Source: Rhizobiaceae bacterium MnEN-MB40S
GTDB lineage: Bacteria; Pseudomonadota; Alphaproteobacteria; Rhizobiales; Rhizobiaceae
Assembly: GCA_024343425.1 (NCBI GenBank)
Contig: BRLC01000026.1
Location: 36,265 to 100,264, forward strand
Direction: 5' to 3'
DNA length: 64,000 nucleotides
This document shows, one piece after another, positions 9,160-18,378 of the stretch. The notes beneath the pieces are model-generated. The model had not been told where the DNA came from. It made no database searches and worked only from the letters and a program-made list of their open reading frames with translations. Made by a program: the position numbers and the translations under genes. The number at the start of each line of letters is the position of its first letter. The stretch's first letter is position 1.

Positions 9160-9496
9160 TTCTGATACTCCTCCTGATTTGGATTAGAGCGTGACTTGTT
9201 CCTACTCCCGCCAGCTCTAAAATAACGACGGCAACCTAACATCATTTCGTGATATTGATCAATTATTTTGTTAGTAAAAACAGAAAAATGTTAACCGACC
9301 TTCGAACTCATTTAGTAGAGAAATAATCGTTATCGCACTGATATAACTAACTTTATTTTGTATTTTTTGTGTAAACCTCCAATCAATATGCAACAAACTC
9401 GGTTATCCACAAACCCACTTTATGCTGGACTTTTAACAAAATCTGCGAGATGAACTTAAAAAATGTTAAAACGAGAGACAGGCTGCGAGGAGACCT
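9160..9496. promoter_or_regulatory. Divergent AT-rich promoter region with candidate DeoR operators
   Basis: This 337-bp gap between the binding-protein gene and the DeoR gene is strongly AT-rich and has no ORF. TTTTGTTA at 9266-9273 is matched inversely by TAACAAAA at 9434-9441, and AAAAATGTTAA recurs near 9284 and 9460. DeoR-family regulators bind such short repeated elements, so these are operator candidates. The repeats are seen; the binding is inferred. Confidence 0.45.
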
Positions 9497-10285
9497 TTGA
9501 GCGCTATCGAAACAGTTGAGTCCATGTCGAAATCAGAACGGCGTAGGATGAAGATCCTGCAGCTGCTGATGGAAGGCAGCTCGGTCCAGATCAAGGATCT
9601 GGCCGACATGCTGGATGTGAGCCTGATGACGGTTCATCGCGACCTCAACCACCTCGATCGGGAGGGGCTGGTGCGGCGCGTGCGCGGATCGGTTTCGGCG
9701 GAGAAGTCGCTGCTGTTCGAAAGCAGCTACAACTACCGCGGCAAGAAGCAGCTCGAGGAAAAGAAAGCGCTGGCCAAGGCGGCCGTTGGAAAGATCGAAC
9801 CCGGCAACGCCGTCGTGTGCGACGACAGCACCACCACCTACCACATCTGCGATTATATCGATGCGGTGACGCCGCTGACCGTGCTGACCAACGCTGTGCC
9901 AGTTCTGGAAACGCTGCGAAGCAAGCCGGATGTCGACCTGATTGCGCTCGGCGGGCGCTACCACCGCGGCTACAACGCCTATTTCGGGACAAGTTGCGAA
10001 CAGGCGATCAAATCCTACCATGTCGATCTCGCCATCATGTCGACGACGACAATCCAGGGGCTGTCGCTCTACACCCAGGACGAACAGGTGTTGCGGGCGA
10101 AGAAGGCGATGATGAGCATTGCGCGCAAGAAAATTCTGCTCGCCGACGCCACGAAGTTCCACTTCAGCGCACTCAACTATGTAGCGGACGTCACCGAATT
10201 CGACCTGGTCCTTCTGACCGGGCCCATTCCACAGGAGAACATCGATCTGCTGACTGAAGCAAAGGTCGAATTCGAAATCGTCTGA
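9497..10285 (+). CDS. DeoR-family transcriptional regulator
   Basis: 262 residues. An N-terminal winged helix (about residues 12-66, with VSLMTVHRDLNHLDREGLV as the recognition region) is followed by the DeoR sugar-phosphate sensing domain (GGRYHRGYNAYFG). The start is TTG at 9497 with GAGGAG just upstream; an ATG at 9524 is an alternative. It is divergent from the ABC/kinase operon and co-directional with a second aldolase gene 37 nt downstream. It most likely represses both until a phosphorylated intermediate accumulates, as is usual for the family. Confidence 0.88.
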   Translation: MSAIETVESMSKSERRRMKILQLLMEGSSVQIKDLADMLDVSLMTVHRDLNHLDREGLVRRVRGSVSAEKSLLFESSYNYRGKKQLEEKKALAKAAVGKIEPGNAVVCDDSTTTYHICDYIDAVTPLTVLTNAVPVLETLRSKPDVDLIALGGRYHRGYNAYFGTSCEQAIKSYHVDLAIMSTTTIQGLSLYTQDEQVLRAKKAMMSIARKKILLADATKFHFSALNYVADVTEFDLVLLTGPIPQENIDLLTEAKVEFEIV

Positions 10286-10322
10286 AACCAGATCAACCCA
10301 TCAAGTCGGGAGGAGACCCATC

Positions 10323-11108
10323 ATGTCGGAAATCGGAAAAGCACGACGGCTCGCGCGCCTGTTCAACGAAAAGTCGGGACGAATGCTGTGCGTTCCCATG
10401 GACCACGGAATGCAGGTCGGACCGATCGCCGGCATCCAGAACCCGGAACCGCTGATCGACGCGGTTGTGGAGGCGGGAGTCGATGCAGTGATCATCAATC
10501 CGGGCCTCTACATCCGTTACCATGAACGTTTCGCCAATGGGCCTGCGATCATCCTGCGGCTCGACCAGACCACCATGTGGCGAACCGGAACCAAAACCGG
10601 CTATGCCGACACCCATACGCGGCAGGTGGCGACGGTGCGAGAAGCCGTGCAGATGGGAGCCGAGGCTGTGATCAGCTACCTCTTTACCTGCAACAACGAC
10701 CCGGCGGAGGAAACGCGCTGCTTCGAGATTTGCGGGGCTATCGCCAGCGAGTGCCGGGAATGGGGCATGGTCCATGTCATCGAGGCGATGGCGGCCAAAG
10801 GCGGGTTCGCAACCACGGAGGATCCCGATGTCGTCGGCCTCAATTGCCGGATCGCAGGCGAGATGGGCGCTGATATCATCAAGACCGACTGGTGCGGCGC
10901 GAAGGGTTTCAAGGCTGTCGCCAAGCAGTCCCTCGCGCCGGTGGCTGTCGCTGGCGGCGCCACAGAAGGCGACGACGCGGCGCTGTTCGATTTCGCCTCA
11001 TCGGCGGTAAAGAACGGCGCGAAGGGCATCATCTTCGGCCGCAACGTATTCCAGCGCCAAAACGTCAAGGAAATCCTCTCCGGCCTTCGGGATATCGTTC
11101 ACGGTTAG
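10323..11108 (+). CDS. DhnA/LsrF-type class I aldolase
   Basis: 261 residues of the DhnA-type class I aldolase family that includes LsrF and FbaB. PMDHGM is at 25-30 and the Schiff-base lysine is K187 (ADIIKTDW), followed by VAGG and FGRNVFQR phosphate-binding strands. A GGAGGAG site precedes the ATG. It is a distant relative of the LsrF-type protein at 864-1751, so the locus has two class I aldolases plus a class II one. It lies directly downstream of the DeoR regulator. The substrate is presumably a ketose phosphate made by the DhaKL-like kinase. Confidence 0.85.
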   Translation: MSEIGKARRLARLFNEKSGRMLCVPMDHGMQVGPIAGIQNPEPLIDAVVEAGVDAVIINPGLYIRYHERFANGPAIILRLDQTTMWRTGTKTGYADTHTRQVATVREAVQMGAEAVISYLFTCNNDPAEETRCFEICGAIASECREWGMVHVIEAMAAKGGFATTEDPDVVGLNCRIAGEMGADIIKTDWCGAKGFKAVAKQSLAPVAVAGGATEGDDAALFDFASSAVKNGAKGIIFGRNVFQRQNVKEILSGLRDIVHG

Positions 11109-11426
11109 GGCGCCAACAAGAACCGAAGCCCCTAAGCGCGCTTGACGGATTGAATTGGCGCAGTTTCGCCGTTGGACCGGTGTCGCAGCCTGCATGGTGT
11201 TGATTTTCACCGAGAACTGGCTCTGAATCACATTTGCTGCTGTTGGATGCCGGCCTTTCGCTGATTCACTGGAGGATCAGGATATGCGACATCGATTTCC
11301 GCGCACGAGCCTCGTGCTTGACGGCTTTTCAGTAGATGTGCATGTCGGTTGACTGCCGCCTTTGCCATCACTTAGTGCTTGGTGCAACTTTGCCCGAACT
11401 GGATCCGAGGTGTTGAGGTGTAAAGC
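11109..11426. other. Intergenic stretch with IS end remnant
   Basis: No supported gene. The only recognisable item is the ISL3-type end remnant at 11198-11239 described separately. The rest looks like spacer between the DeoR/aldolase unit and the lactonase gene. Confidence 0.6.
11198..11239. mobile_element. Solo ISL3-type IS end remnant
   Basis: TGTTGATTTTCACCGAGAAC followed by TGGCTCTGA and CATTTGCTG closely matches the end of the decayed ISL3-type element at 51669-51743. Relative to that copy it lacks about 36 bp between two GAGAACTG words, as if a deletion had joined them. No transposase remains. It marks old IS activity between two catabolic clusters. Confidence 0.6.
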
Positions 11427-12539
11427 ATGAATAAAAAGCAGCTTGTCTTTATCGGTGGGCTCAATCGCGAAGCTCCATATTTTCAGGGCGCGCGCGGCGT
11501 GGGTCTCTCGGTCTTCAGTTTTGACGATCAGTCTCTGGAAACGACCTTGCTCGCCGAATATGGCGGCATCGACAATCCCAGCTATCTCTCCGTGAATGAC
11601 GACGGCTCCCGGATCTATGCCAATTCCGAAATCTTCGGCTGGCCTGAAGGTCTGGTGACCGCGCTTGCATTCGATCGCGCAACGAACACGCTCTCCCATA
11701 TCAACATGCATGCGACGCTCGGCAGCATCACCGCGCACAACATGATAACCCGCGATGGCTCGAAGCTGCTCGTTTCGAACTACGCGATGGGCGACGGCGG
11801 CCCCGACCGGTCACTTGTTGTTTTTGGACTGAGCGACGACGGAGCCCTGACAAGCGTCCTTTCAGCCATCGCACATGTCGGAACAGGACCGGATCCGGAG
11901 CGTCAGGAACGTAGCCACGCCCACAGCCTCACTGAATTGAAGACGGGCGGCGTCGCCGTTGCCTGCGATCTAGGTCTGGACATGCTGATCGCCTACCGGC
12001 TTGATCCGGACGGATCGCTTTCCCGGCTTGACGAGTTGAAAATGGCGCCTGGCTCCGGTCCACGGCATCTGGCGTTGCATCCAGACGGAAAGTTGATCTT
12101 CGTCATCAACGAACTGAACTCGACAATCTGCTCGCTGCGTATCGATGGTGAAACAGGCGCAATGAGCCTGCTCGACACACAGTCGGCCGCCGATGCGAGC
12201 CAGCCGGACGTCGAGAACCATTGCGCCGATCTGCAGATATCGCCGGACGGCCGGTTCCTTTACGGATCGAACCGCGGACACGACACGGTGGTGGTCTTTT
12301 CGGTCGATGCGGAAAACGGAAAACTGGCCTTGATCGGTCACGCGCCATGCGGCGGGGCGACGCCGCGCAATCTCGGCATGTCCCCGGACGGCGCTTTCGT
12401 GTTTTCCGCAAACCAGAACGCCGACCGGGTTACGATCTTCCGTCGCAATGAAGACACCGGAGAATTGACCGATACTGGTAAGGCGATTGAAACCGGCACG
12501 CCGATGTGCGTCAAATTTGCCCGGACGCCGCTTGCCTGA
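11427..12539 (+). CDS. Lactonase-family beta-propeller protein
   Basis: 370 residues of the YbhE/Pgl-type seven-bladed propeller family (PF10282), which includes 6-phosphogluconolactonases and other sugar lactonases. Repeated blade motifs such as GPRHLALHPDG and DLQISPDGRFLYGSNRG are visible, as is SHAHS near the middle. No signal peptide is present, so it acts in the cytoplasm. It is convergent with the IclR gene. Hydrolysis of a sugar lactone from the nearby ABC-imported sugar is plausible, and an amidohydrolase with lactonase relatives lies 4 kb away. Confidence 0.8.
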   Translation: MNKKQLVFIGGLNREAPYFQGARGVGLSVFSFDDQSLETTLLAEYGGIDNPSYLSVNDDGSRIYANSEIFGWPEGLVTALAFDRATNTLSHINMHATLGSITAHNMITRDGSKLLVSNYAMGDGGPDRSLVVFGLSDDGALTSVLSAIAHVGTGPDPERQERSHAHSLTELKTGGVAVACDLGLDMLIAYRLDPDGSLSRLDELKMAPGSGPRHLALHPDGKLIFVINELNSTICSLRIDGETGAMSLLDTQSAADASQPDVENHCADLQISPDGRFLYGSNRGHDTVVVFSVDAENGKLALIGHAPCGGATPRNLGMSPDGAFVFSANQNADRVTIFRRNEDTGELTDTGKAIETGTPMCVKFARTPLA

Positions 12540-12542
12540 GGG

Positions 12543-13385
12543 TCAGTCTGTCGACAATGGAAATTCGGGGCGGCGCAATCTGCCGCCAAGCTCGCGCGAC
12601 AGCGTGTCGGCGCATTCGAACAGACGCTGCTCCGCCTCGGCGAGTTGGACTTCATTTTCCACCCAGACAAGGTAGGGCATGGTCAGCGCCGCCTGCGCGT
12701 CGCCGCTGGAATCAACGATCGGAAAACTTACGTCCGTGATTCCACGCAGTGTCTCGTCGCTGACGCACTCGTAGCCGCGCCGGTTGACGTCCGCAATTCT
12801 GTCAATCAGCGGCTTCGGGTCCTCGCCCCGCTCGCGCAATGCTCCGCTCAGGGCCTCTTCCAGGGAACAGCGCACCGATGACGGCTGGAAAGCGATCAGG
12901 GTGCGGCCCGAGGCGGTTTTGAGCAGAGGACGCTGGGTTCCAAGTCTGACGCGGAAACCGATAGGCGCAGGATTGTCAGAGACCACGACGACGCGGGTCG
13001 TCCAGCCGTCGAGGACCGAAATGATGACGACCTGTTCCACCTGCATCGCAAGGCGATCGAGCACGGGGTGAGCCGCCTGGATAAGCCGGCGGATCGGAAG
13101 GTGATTGCTGGCGAGATCGAACAGCTTCAGCGACAGTCGAAAGGCGTCGTCTCCGGGGCCGCGCACAACATAGCCGCGCCTCTCCAGCGACATCACGACG
13201 CGATACACTTCCTGGACCGAGCGGTTGAGTTTCTGGGCGATCTGGCTGAGTATCAGGCCTTCAGACTGGAGCGCCAGAAGTTCCAGGATGTCGAGCCCCT
13301 TCTCGAGCGCCGGCGCCCGGTAGGACGACGTTACGGAGGGTGCCGACTGGGCCTTTCGGGCGGAAGTTTCCTTGACGCTGCTCAT
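12543..13385 (-). CDS. IclR-family transcriptional regulator
   Basis: About 280 residues from MSSVKETSA at 13385, chosen because AAGGA lies 6 nt upstream; the frame is open to 13448 without a ribosome site. The winged helix (LSQIAQKLNRSVQEVYRVVMS) is followed by the IclR ligand-binding domain (VISVLDGWTTRVVVV, TASGRTLIAF). It is divergent from the M14/dehydratase/amidohydrolase operon. A motif in the shared promoter region recurs upstream of the ABC binding-protein gene at 21.2 kb, so it may control both units. Confidence 0.85.
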   Translation of the reverse strand: MSSVKETSARKAQSAPSVTSSYRAPALEKGLDILELLALQSEGLILSQIAQKLNRSVQEVYRVVMSLERRGYVVRGPGDDAFRLSLKLFDLASNHLPIRRLIQAAHPVLDRLAMQVEQVVIISVLDGWTTRVVVVSDNPAPIGFRVRLGTQRPLLKTASGRTLIAFQPSSVRCSLEEALSGALRERGEDPKPLIDRIADVNRRGYECVSDETLRGITDVSFPIVDSSGDAQAALTMPYLVWVENEVQLAEAEQRLFECADTLSRELGGRLRRPEFPLSTD

Positions 13386-13441
13386 CCGTCCTTCCCTAAT
13401 AAGTCGAGGCGCTGGATACCAGTAAAAATTCACTGTTGCTA

Positions 13442-13456
13442 GTATCATAAATAAAC
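13442..13456 (+). promoter_or_regulatory. Candidate IclR operator (copy 1)
   Basis: GTATCATAAATAAAC lies between the IclR gene and the M14-type operon. A 13/15 match, GTATCGTATATAAAC, occurs on the minus strand at 21224-21238 in the promoter region of the ABC transporter operon. Both sit in AT-rich upstream DNA. Binding by the IclR protein is inferred. Confidence 0.4.
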
Positions 13457-13559
13457 GATAGTTTTCATATAGAAAAAATGAAGCCGCTTTTGCAAGGCGG
13501 GATCGTTTGAGGGCGTAACCGATTTCGCATGGTTCGGAGACGCTGGGAGGGGAGTTTCC

Positions 13560-14564
13560 GTGGGCAGCAAAGTCGGCGACACCGATATCGACTTCAACAT
13601 TGACGGCAAGCAGACGGGTTTCCTGCGCCTACCTTACTCCGAACATGACGACGCCTGGGGCGTCATTCCCGTCCCGATCGCCGTGATCCGCAACGGGGAC
13701 GGTCCTACCGTGATCCTCCAGGGCGGCAATCACGGCGACGAATATGAAGGTCCGATCGTGCTTGGAGAGATCATACGCGATCTCGATCCCGAGAGCGTCA
13801 ACGGCCGCCTGATCATCGTCCCGGCGCTCAATCTACCGGCTGTCCAGGCGGGCTCGCGTGTTTCGCCGATAGACGGTCTCAACCTGAACCGCACCTTTCC
13901 CGGCGATCCTTCGGGATCGCCGACGCAGCAACTTTCCTCCTGGGTCAACGACGAACTCTTTCCGATAGCCGACGCGTTCGTCGATCTGCATTCCGGCGGG
14001 TCTTCCCTGTCGATCGTCCCGAGCGCCATCGTCGAACCCTCGGACGATCCTTCCTTGACCGCGCGCAACCACGAGGCCGTCGCTGCTTTCGATGCGCCGA
14101 TGAGCGTTGTCATTTCGAACCGCGGAGACACCCGCACGTCGACTGCTTCGGCGGTGCGCGCAGGATTGGTAACGGTCGGCACGGAAATGGCCGGCGCCGG
14201 CACGGTTTCCCCGGAGGCGGTGAAACTCTGTCGTCGCGGAGTGAATAATCTGTTGCATCATTTTGGCGTTCTCAAATCGGCGAACACATCGCCGCCGGCA
14301 ATGGGAACGGAACAGGTTTTCCATGAACTCGGACCGAACGCGCATGTGCTGACGGAGGACGCCGGCGTATTCGAATCCTTTCATGCTCTGGGATCCCGCG
14401 TCCGCGCGGGAGAGGCGGCCGGACGCGTGCATTCGCTCAGCGATCCGCGCAAACCGCCTGTGGAACTGACCTTCGGGGCCGACGGGGTGGTCTACGGTCT
14501 TCGTCATCCGGGCCGCGTTCGCCCGGGCAATTGCTGCGCTGTTGTCGCCTCACCATGTGTATGA
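13560..14564 (+). CDS. M14-type succinylglutamate desuccinylase/aspartoacylase-family protein
   Basis: 334 residues with a GTG start after GGGAGGGGAG. The zinc ligands of the family are visible: H58 and E61 in GGNHGDE, and H143 in DLHSGG. Family members hydrolyse N-acyl amino acids or similar amides; DoeB of ectoine breakdown is a relative. The next gene starts 2 nt after its stop. With an EutB-like dehydratase and an amidohydrolase it forms a three-gene operon. No other ectoine genes are present, so the ectoine pathway itself is not supported; the substrate is unknown. Confidence 0.82.
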   Translation: MGSKVGDTDIDFNIDGKQTGFLRLPYSEHDDAWGVIPVPIAVIRNGDGPTVILQGGNHGDEYEGPIVLGEIIRDLDPESVNGRLIIVPALNLPAVQAGSRVSPIDGLNLNRTFPGDPSGSPTQQLSSWVNDELFPIADAFVDLHSGGSSLSIVPSAIVEPSDDPSLTARNHEAVAAFDAPMSVVISNRGDTRTSTASAVRAGLVTVGTEMAGAGTVSPEAVKLCRRGVNNLLHHFGVLKSANTSPPAMGTEQVFHELGPNAHVLTEDAGVFESFHALGSRVRAGEAAGRVHSLSDPRKPPVELTFGADGVVYGLRHPGRVRPGNCCAVVASPCV

Positions 14565-14565
14565 C

Positions 14566-15516
14566 ATGAAAGTATCACTCGACGATATCAGACAGGCGCA
14601 AACACGCATTGCGCCGCATATCAGAAAAACGCCGCTCATGGAGGCGACGACGGTCGCCGAGTCGCCAACCCCGGCGCGTCTCTGGCTGAAACTGGAGAAC
14701 CTGCAGGTCACCGGCTCCTTCAAGGCGCGGGGCGCGACCAGCAAACTTCTCACGTTGCCGCCGGATGAGCTTGCGGCCGGCGTCGTAACGGCCTCCGGCG
14801 GAAATCACGGCCTTGCGACGGCCCGCGCAGCGACCATGGCGAAAGTGCCGGCAACCATCTACGTCCCGGAGAATGTCGCGCCCTACAAAGTCGACAAGCT
14901 GCGGTCAATGGGCGCGAAAGTGATCGTCACCGGTTCGGTCTGGAACGAGACCAACCGGTTTGCGACCGCATTCGCGGAAGAAACCGGCGCTGCGTATTTC
15001 CACCCCTTCGCCGATCCGGCCGTGGTGGCCGGGCAAGGCTCCCTGGCGCTGGAAATCCTGGAAGAGCGGCCGGGTCTCGCTGCAGTCCTCATCGCCATCG
15101 GAGGCGGCGGGCTCATCACCGGAATGGCGATAGCCCTGAAAGCGCTCAAACCTTCGATCCGCATAGTAGGCGTCGAACCGGTGGGCTGTCCCACCTTTCA
15201 TGCCTCCATCGAGGCCGGACATGTGGTTCCTGTCGAAAAGGTGACGACTCGCGTCGCCACAATGGCCTGCGCCGAAACGGATACGGAGGTTTTCGCACTC
15301 TCCCGCAGTCTGATCGACGAAGTCGTGCTCATCGAGGACGAGGACATGGTTTCAGCCGCGCGCTATCTGTGGTCGGAATTCGGTCTCGCCGCGGATTTGA
15401 GCGGCGCCGCCGCTATCGCCGCATTGCGCACCGGGCGCGTTGCGTTCTCCGAAGGCGACGAGGTCTGTGCGCTGGTGTGCGGCGCCGGCACGGAAGGCAT
15501 CCCCGGTGGGCGGTGA
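14566..15516 (+). CDS. Threonine dehydratase/EutB-like PLP enzyme
   Basis: 316 residues of fold-type II PLP enzymes. The PLP lysine is K53 in SFKARGA, the phosphate loop is GGGGL near residue 174, and SGGNHG binds the substrate carboxylate. It has no C-terminal ACT regulatory domain, so it is the catabolic type (threonine/serine dehydratase, hydroxyectoine dehydratase EutB or racemase). The ATG at 14566 is used since the M14 gene ends at 14564. It probably deaminates a hydroxy-amino acid released by the preceding hydrolase. Confidence 0.82.
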   Translation: MKVSLDDIRQAQTRIAPHIRKTPLMEATTVAESPTPARLWLKLENLQVTGSFKARGATSKLLTLPPDELAAGVVTASGGNHGLATARAATMAKVPATIYVPENVAPYKVDKLRSMGAKVIVTGSVWNETNRFATAFAEETGAAYFHPFADPAVVAGQGSLALEILEERPGLAAVLIAIGGGGLITGMAIALKALKPSIRIVGVEPVGCPTFHASIEAGHVVPVEKVTTRVATMACAETDTEVFALSRSLIDEVVLIEDEDMVSAARYLWSEFGLAADLSGAAAIAALRTGRVAFSEGDEVCALVCGAGTEGIPGGR

Positions 15517-16411
15517 GACCTATCGCGGGCCAGTCATAGACGCCCATCATCATCTGTGGGATCTACGCCTTGAGCGACACGCCTGGCTCGACTGGCCGAA
15601 ACAAGGCGATGAACTTGCGCCGCTGCGGCGCAACTATCTTGTCGAGGATTACCTCGAGGCTTCATCCGGATCGGGGATCGTCGCAAGCGTCCATGTTGAG
15701 GCGAACTGGGATCCGACCGATCCGCTCGGCGAGACCGAATGGCTTGACAGCCTCGAACGCCCGGCGGGCATCGCGGCCAGATACGTCGCCTACGCCGCGC
15801 TGGCAAGCGACAATGCTCAGGAAATCATCGAACGTCAGGCCGGGCATGAGCGCGTCGCCGGCATCCGCGAAATCATCTCCTGGCATCCCGACCCCGCCAA
15901 GGCCCGGGTGGAGCGAGGCGACCTGATGGAGGATGCGCGATGGCGCGCCGGGCTGACGCATGTGCAGAGCCACGGTCTCAGTTTCGACCTGCTGATATCG
16001 AGCCGCCAGCTCGATATGGCCTTGCGGTTGGCGCGGGATTTCCCGGATATGCAATTCGTCCTCAACCATTGCGGCAGTCCGATGGACCGTGACGCCGAGG
16101 GAATGGACCACTGGCGCGCATCGCTTCGCCGTCTTGCCGCGGCGGAAAATGTGAGCCTGAAGATTTCCGATCCCGTCGCCTATGACCCAGCATGGACGCG
16201 CGAAAGTCTGGCGGGCGTGATCCTTCACTGCATCGACTGCTTCGACGCAGGGCGCTGCATGTTCGCCAGCGACCATCCGGTCGCCGGTCTGCATATCACA
16301 TTTGATCACTGGCGCGCGCTTTTCAGCGACATCGTCGCCGATCTGTCGGAGGACGAAAAGCGTTCGCTTTTTTTTGACAACGCCCGGAAGATCTATCGCA
16401 TTCCCGTCTGA
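15506..16411 (+). CDS. Amidohydrolase-family protein (fuconolactonase/LigI-like)
   Basis: About 301 residues from a GTG at 15506 that overlaps the dehydratase gene by 11 nt. DAHHHLWD (residues 12-19) holds the HxH metal site; LNHCG and SDHP carry the later His and Asp residues. These mark amidohydrolase family 2 (PF04909), which includes L-fuconolactonase, 4-sulfomuconolactonase and 2-pyrone-4,6-dicarboxylate lactonase. It may hydrolyse a sugar lactone. The gene is convergent with the ABC transporter operon, 9 nt apart. Confidence 0.82.
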   Translation: MGGETYRGPVIDAHHHLWDLRLERHAWLDWPKQGDELAPLRRNYLVEDYLEASSGSGIVASVHVEANWDPTDPLGETEWLDSLERPAGIAARYVAYAALASDNAQEIIERQAGHERVAGIREIISWHPDPAKARVERGDLMEDARWRAGLTHVQSHGLSFDLLISSRQLDMALRLARDFPDMQFVLNHCGSPMDRDAEGMDHWRASLRRLAAAENVSLKISDPVAYDPAWTRESLAGVILHCIDCFDAGRCMFASDHPVAGLHITFDHWRALFSDIVADLSEDEKRSLFFDNARKIYRIPV

Positions 16412-16420
16412 TGACGACAG

Positions 16421-17380
16421 TCAGATCCGCGTGCTGACATGCGGGTCGCGGCCGTAGAGCGAAACCAGCAGGATGATGACAAGACCAAGCGCCGCCTGCA
16501 CCACCGAGGGCTGGAGGCCGAGGCCGATGAGCAGCGTATTGAGTTCGGTCAGCACGAGCGCGCCTGCGACCGTGCCGAGATAGGAGCCGCGTCCCCCGAC
16601 CAGCGCCGTTCCGCCGATAACGACGGCGGCGATCGTCTGGAACAGGTAGGGTTGCCCTACTTCGCCATAGGCCGAACCCGTAAAGCCCAGGAGCAGGATG
16701 CCGGTCACGGCGGCGAAGAAGGCGCTGATCGCGAAGGTCAGCGTCCACATCCCGAGAGGACTGATCAGGGCGAGCATGGCTGCGCGCGGATTGTTGCCCA
16801 CCGCATAGACGCGCCGCCCGTAGGGCGTGCGCACCAGAAGAACCGTGATCACGGCGATCACAACAATGAAGCAGGGAACGAGCCAGGGCACCGGCAGTCC
16901 CATAGCCGATCCACCGATCGAAACGAACTCGGAAAGCAGGGCGGGAGCTGAACCGGACGGGAACCCCGCAGTCCACAAGAGGACTGAGCCCTGGATTATG
17001 GTGCCGACTCCGAGTGTGACGATCAGCGGATGGATATTCAGCCCGCCGGAGACCAGCCCGTTAAACGCGCCGATCACGAGCGCCAGCGCCAGTACGATGA
17101 CGCAAACGACCCAGAAACTCATGCCGTCGCCATACAATTGCGCCGAGACCACATTGGCGAAACCGATGACAAACGGGATCGAAAGATCGATGCCGCCCAG
17201 AATGATCACCAGCGTCTGGCCGATCGAGGCGATCGCAAGCAGCGATGCGAGCACCAGCATGGCCCTCATCGAGAAGGCCGAACTGTAGCCCTGGATGAGC
17301 AATGTTCCGAGCATATGCAGGGCTATGGCGATAAGAAATGCGCCAAGCGCCCTTCGCTGGTCTGTCGACAGGTTCTTCAT
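16421..17380 (-). CDS. ABC sugar transporter permease (RbsC type) 1
   Basis: 319 residues, very hydrophobic, with about nine or ten membrane segments and the family motif IGGTALVGGRGSYLGTVAGA near the C-terminus. This is the BPD_transp_2 (CUT2) permease type that pairs with RbsA ATPases. It overlaps the next permease gene by 4 nt and is last in the operon. It forms a heterodimeric channel with the 17377-18378 product. Confidence 0.9.
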   Translation of the reverse strand: MKNLSTDQRRALGAFLIAIALHMLGTLLIQGYSSAFSMRAMLVLASLLAIASIGQTLVIILGGIDLSIPFVIGFANVVSAQLYGDGMSFWVVCVIVLALALVIGAFNGLVSGGLNIHPLIVTLGVGTIIQGSVLLWTAGFPSGSAPALLSEFVSIGGSAMGLPVPWLVPCFIVVIAVITVLLVRTPYGRRVYAVGNNPRAAMLALISPLGMWTLTFAISAFFAAVTGILLLGFTGSAYGEVGQPYLFQTIAAVVIGGTALVGGRGSYLGTVAGALVLTELNTLLIGLGLQPSVVQAALGLVIILLVSLYGRDPHVSTRI

Positions 17381-18378
17381 GATCCCGCCCTCTGCGCTCT
17401 TTGTTCCATATATCGATCCTGAAGCGCAGTCAGGACGATGGCCAGCACGAGGATCGCGCCGTAGCTGATCTGCAAGATGAATGTCGAGACGTTGAGATAG
17501 GTCAGCGCGCTCTGCAGCAGGAAAATGTCGATGGCGCCGATGGCGGCGCCAATGACGCTGCCGCGTCCGCCGGCCAGACTGACTCCGCCGAGCGCAACCG
17601 CCGAAATCGCGATCAGCGTGTATGTCGGCCCGACAGCCGGGTCGGCCGACCCGATCAGCGCCGTCAGCATCAGTCCCGCCGCCCCGGAAAACAGTCCTGT
17701 GATGACGAAAGACAGGAAACGGACCTTTGTCACCGGTACGCCGGCTGTGTAGGCGGCGCGGTCGTCGCTACCGACAGCCATCAGCTGGTCGTAGTAAGGC
17801 GTCCGGCAGATCGCCCACCAGACCAGGAACACGCATCCGAGCGGCAGGATCGACCATGTTCCGGCAAGCTGCGAGAGCCATTGCGGCGCCGTCCCGGTGG
17901 GCGCCGGCAGGATCGTCAGCGTTGCGCCGACGAGCACAAGATAGGTGCCCAGCGTGGCGACAATCGGCTGGATTCGCAGGATCGTCGCCAGGAAGGCGTT
18001 GACCACGCCGCCCGCCACTCCGACCAGCAAGGCCGCCGGAACAATCACGAAGGGCGATGATACGCCCAGCATCTGGATGAAGACGAGCACGATGATCGCG
18101 TTGACGAAACCCATCAGCGGTCCGACGGAAATGTCGATACCACCGCGCCCGCCGAGAAAGGCCGGGGTCGAGGCGACGGCTGCGCCTATCAGCGGCGCGG
18201 CCAGCCCGAGCAGTGTGCCCCAGGCGGCCGGCGCGAACCGCGCCGGATTGAGCCAGACATTGATCGCCAGAAGAATGACGAAGAGCAGCGGCGCAAAGCC
18301 CGCACTGGAAAACACGCTGCGCTGCACAGCTCTGGCCAGGCGATATCCCGAACCTGTGGTGGCGCTCCGCTCACTCAT
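17377..18378 (-). CDS. ABC sugar transporter permease (RbsC type) 2
   Basis: 333 residues with multiple membrane segments and the conserved VALGGVSLAGGRGSVIGAAI stretch of CUT2 permeases. It starts with a short charged N-terminus (MSERSATTGSG). It overlaps its neighbours by 4 nt at each end, so it is translationally coupled to the C-terminal-type ATPase gene upstream and permease 1 downstream. Two different permeases in a CUT2 transporter recall rhizobial transporters with heterodimeric channels. Confidence 0.9.
   Translation of the reverse strand: MSERSATTGSGYRLARAVQRSVFSSAGFAPLLFVILLAINVWLNPARFAPAAWGTLLGLAAPLIGAAVASTPAFLGGRGGIDISVGPLMGFVNAIIVLVFIQMLGVSSPFVIVPAALLVGVAGGVVNAFLATILRIQPIVATLGTYLVLVGATLTILPAPTGTAPQWLSQLAGTWSILPLGCVFLVWWAICRTPYYDQLMAVGSDDRAAYTAGVPVTKVRFLSFVITGLFSGAAGLMLTALIGSADPAVGPTYTLIAISAVALGGVSLAGGRGSVIGAAIGAIDIFLLQSALTYLNVSTFILQISYGAILVLAIVLTALQDRYMEQRAQRAGS

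Noticed and set aside
13560..15516. Ectoine/hydroxyectoine degradation (doeB/eutB) operon
   Set aside because: No doeA, eutC/eutD or ectoine-specific ehuABCD or TRAP genes are adjacent; the setting is a sugar CUT2 transporter.
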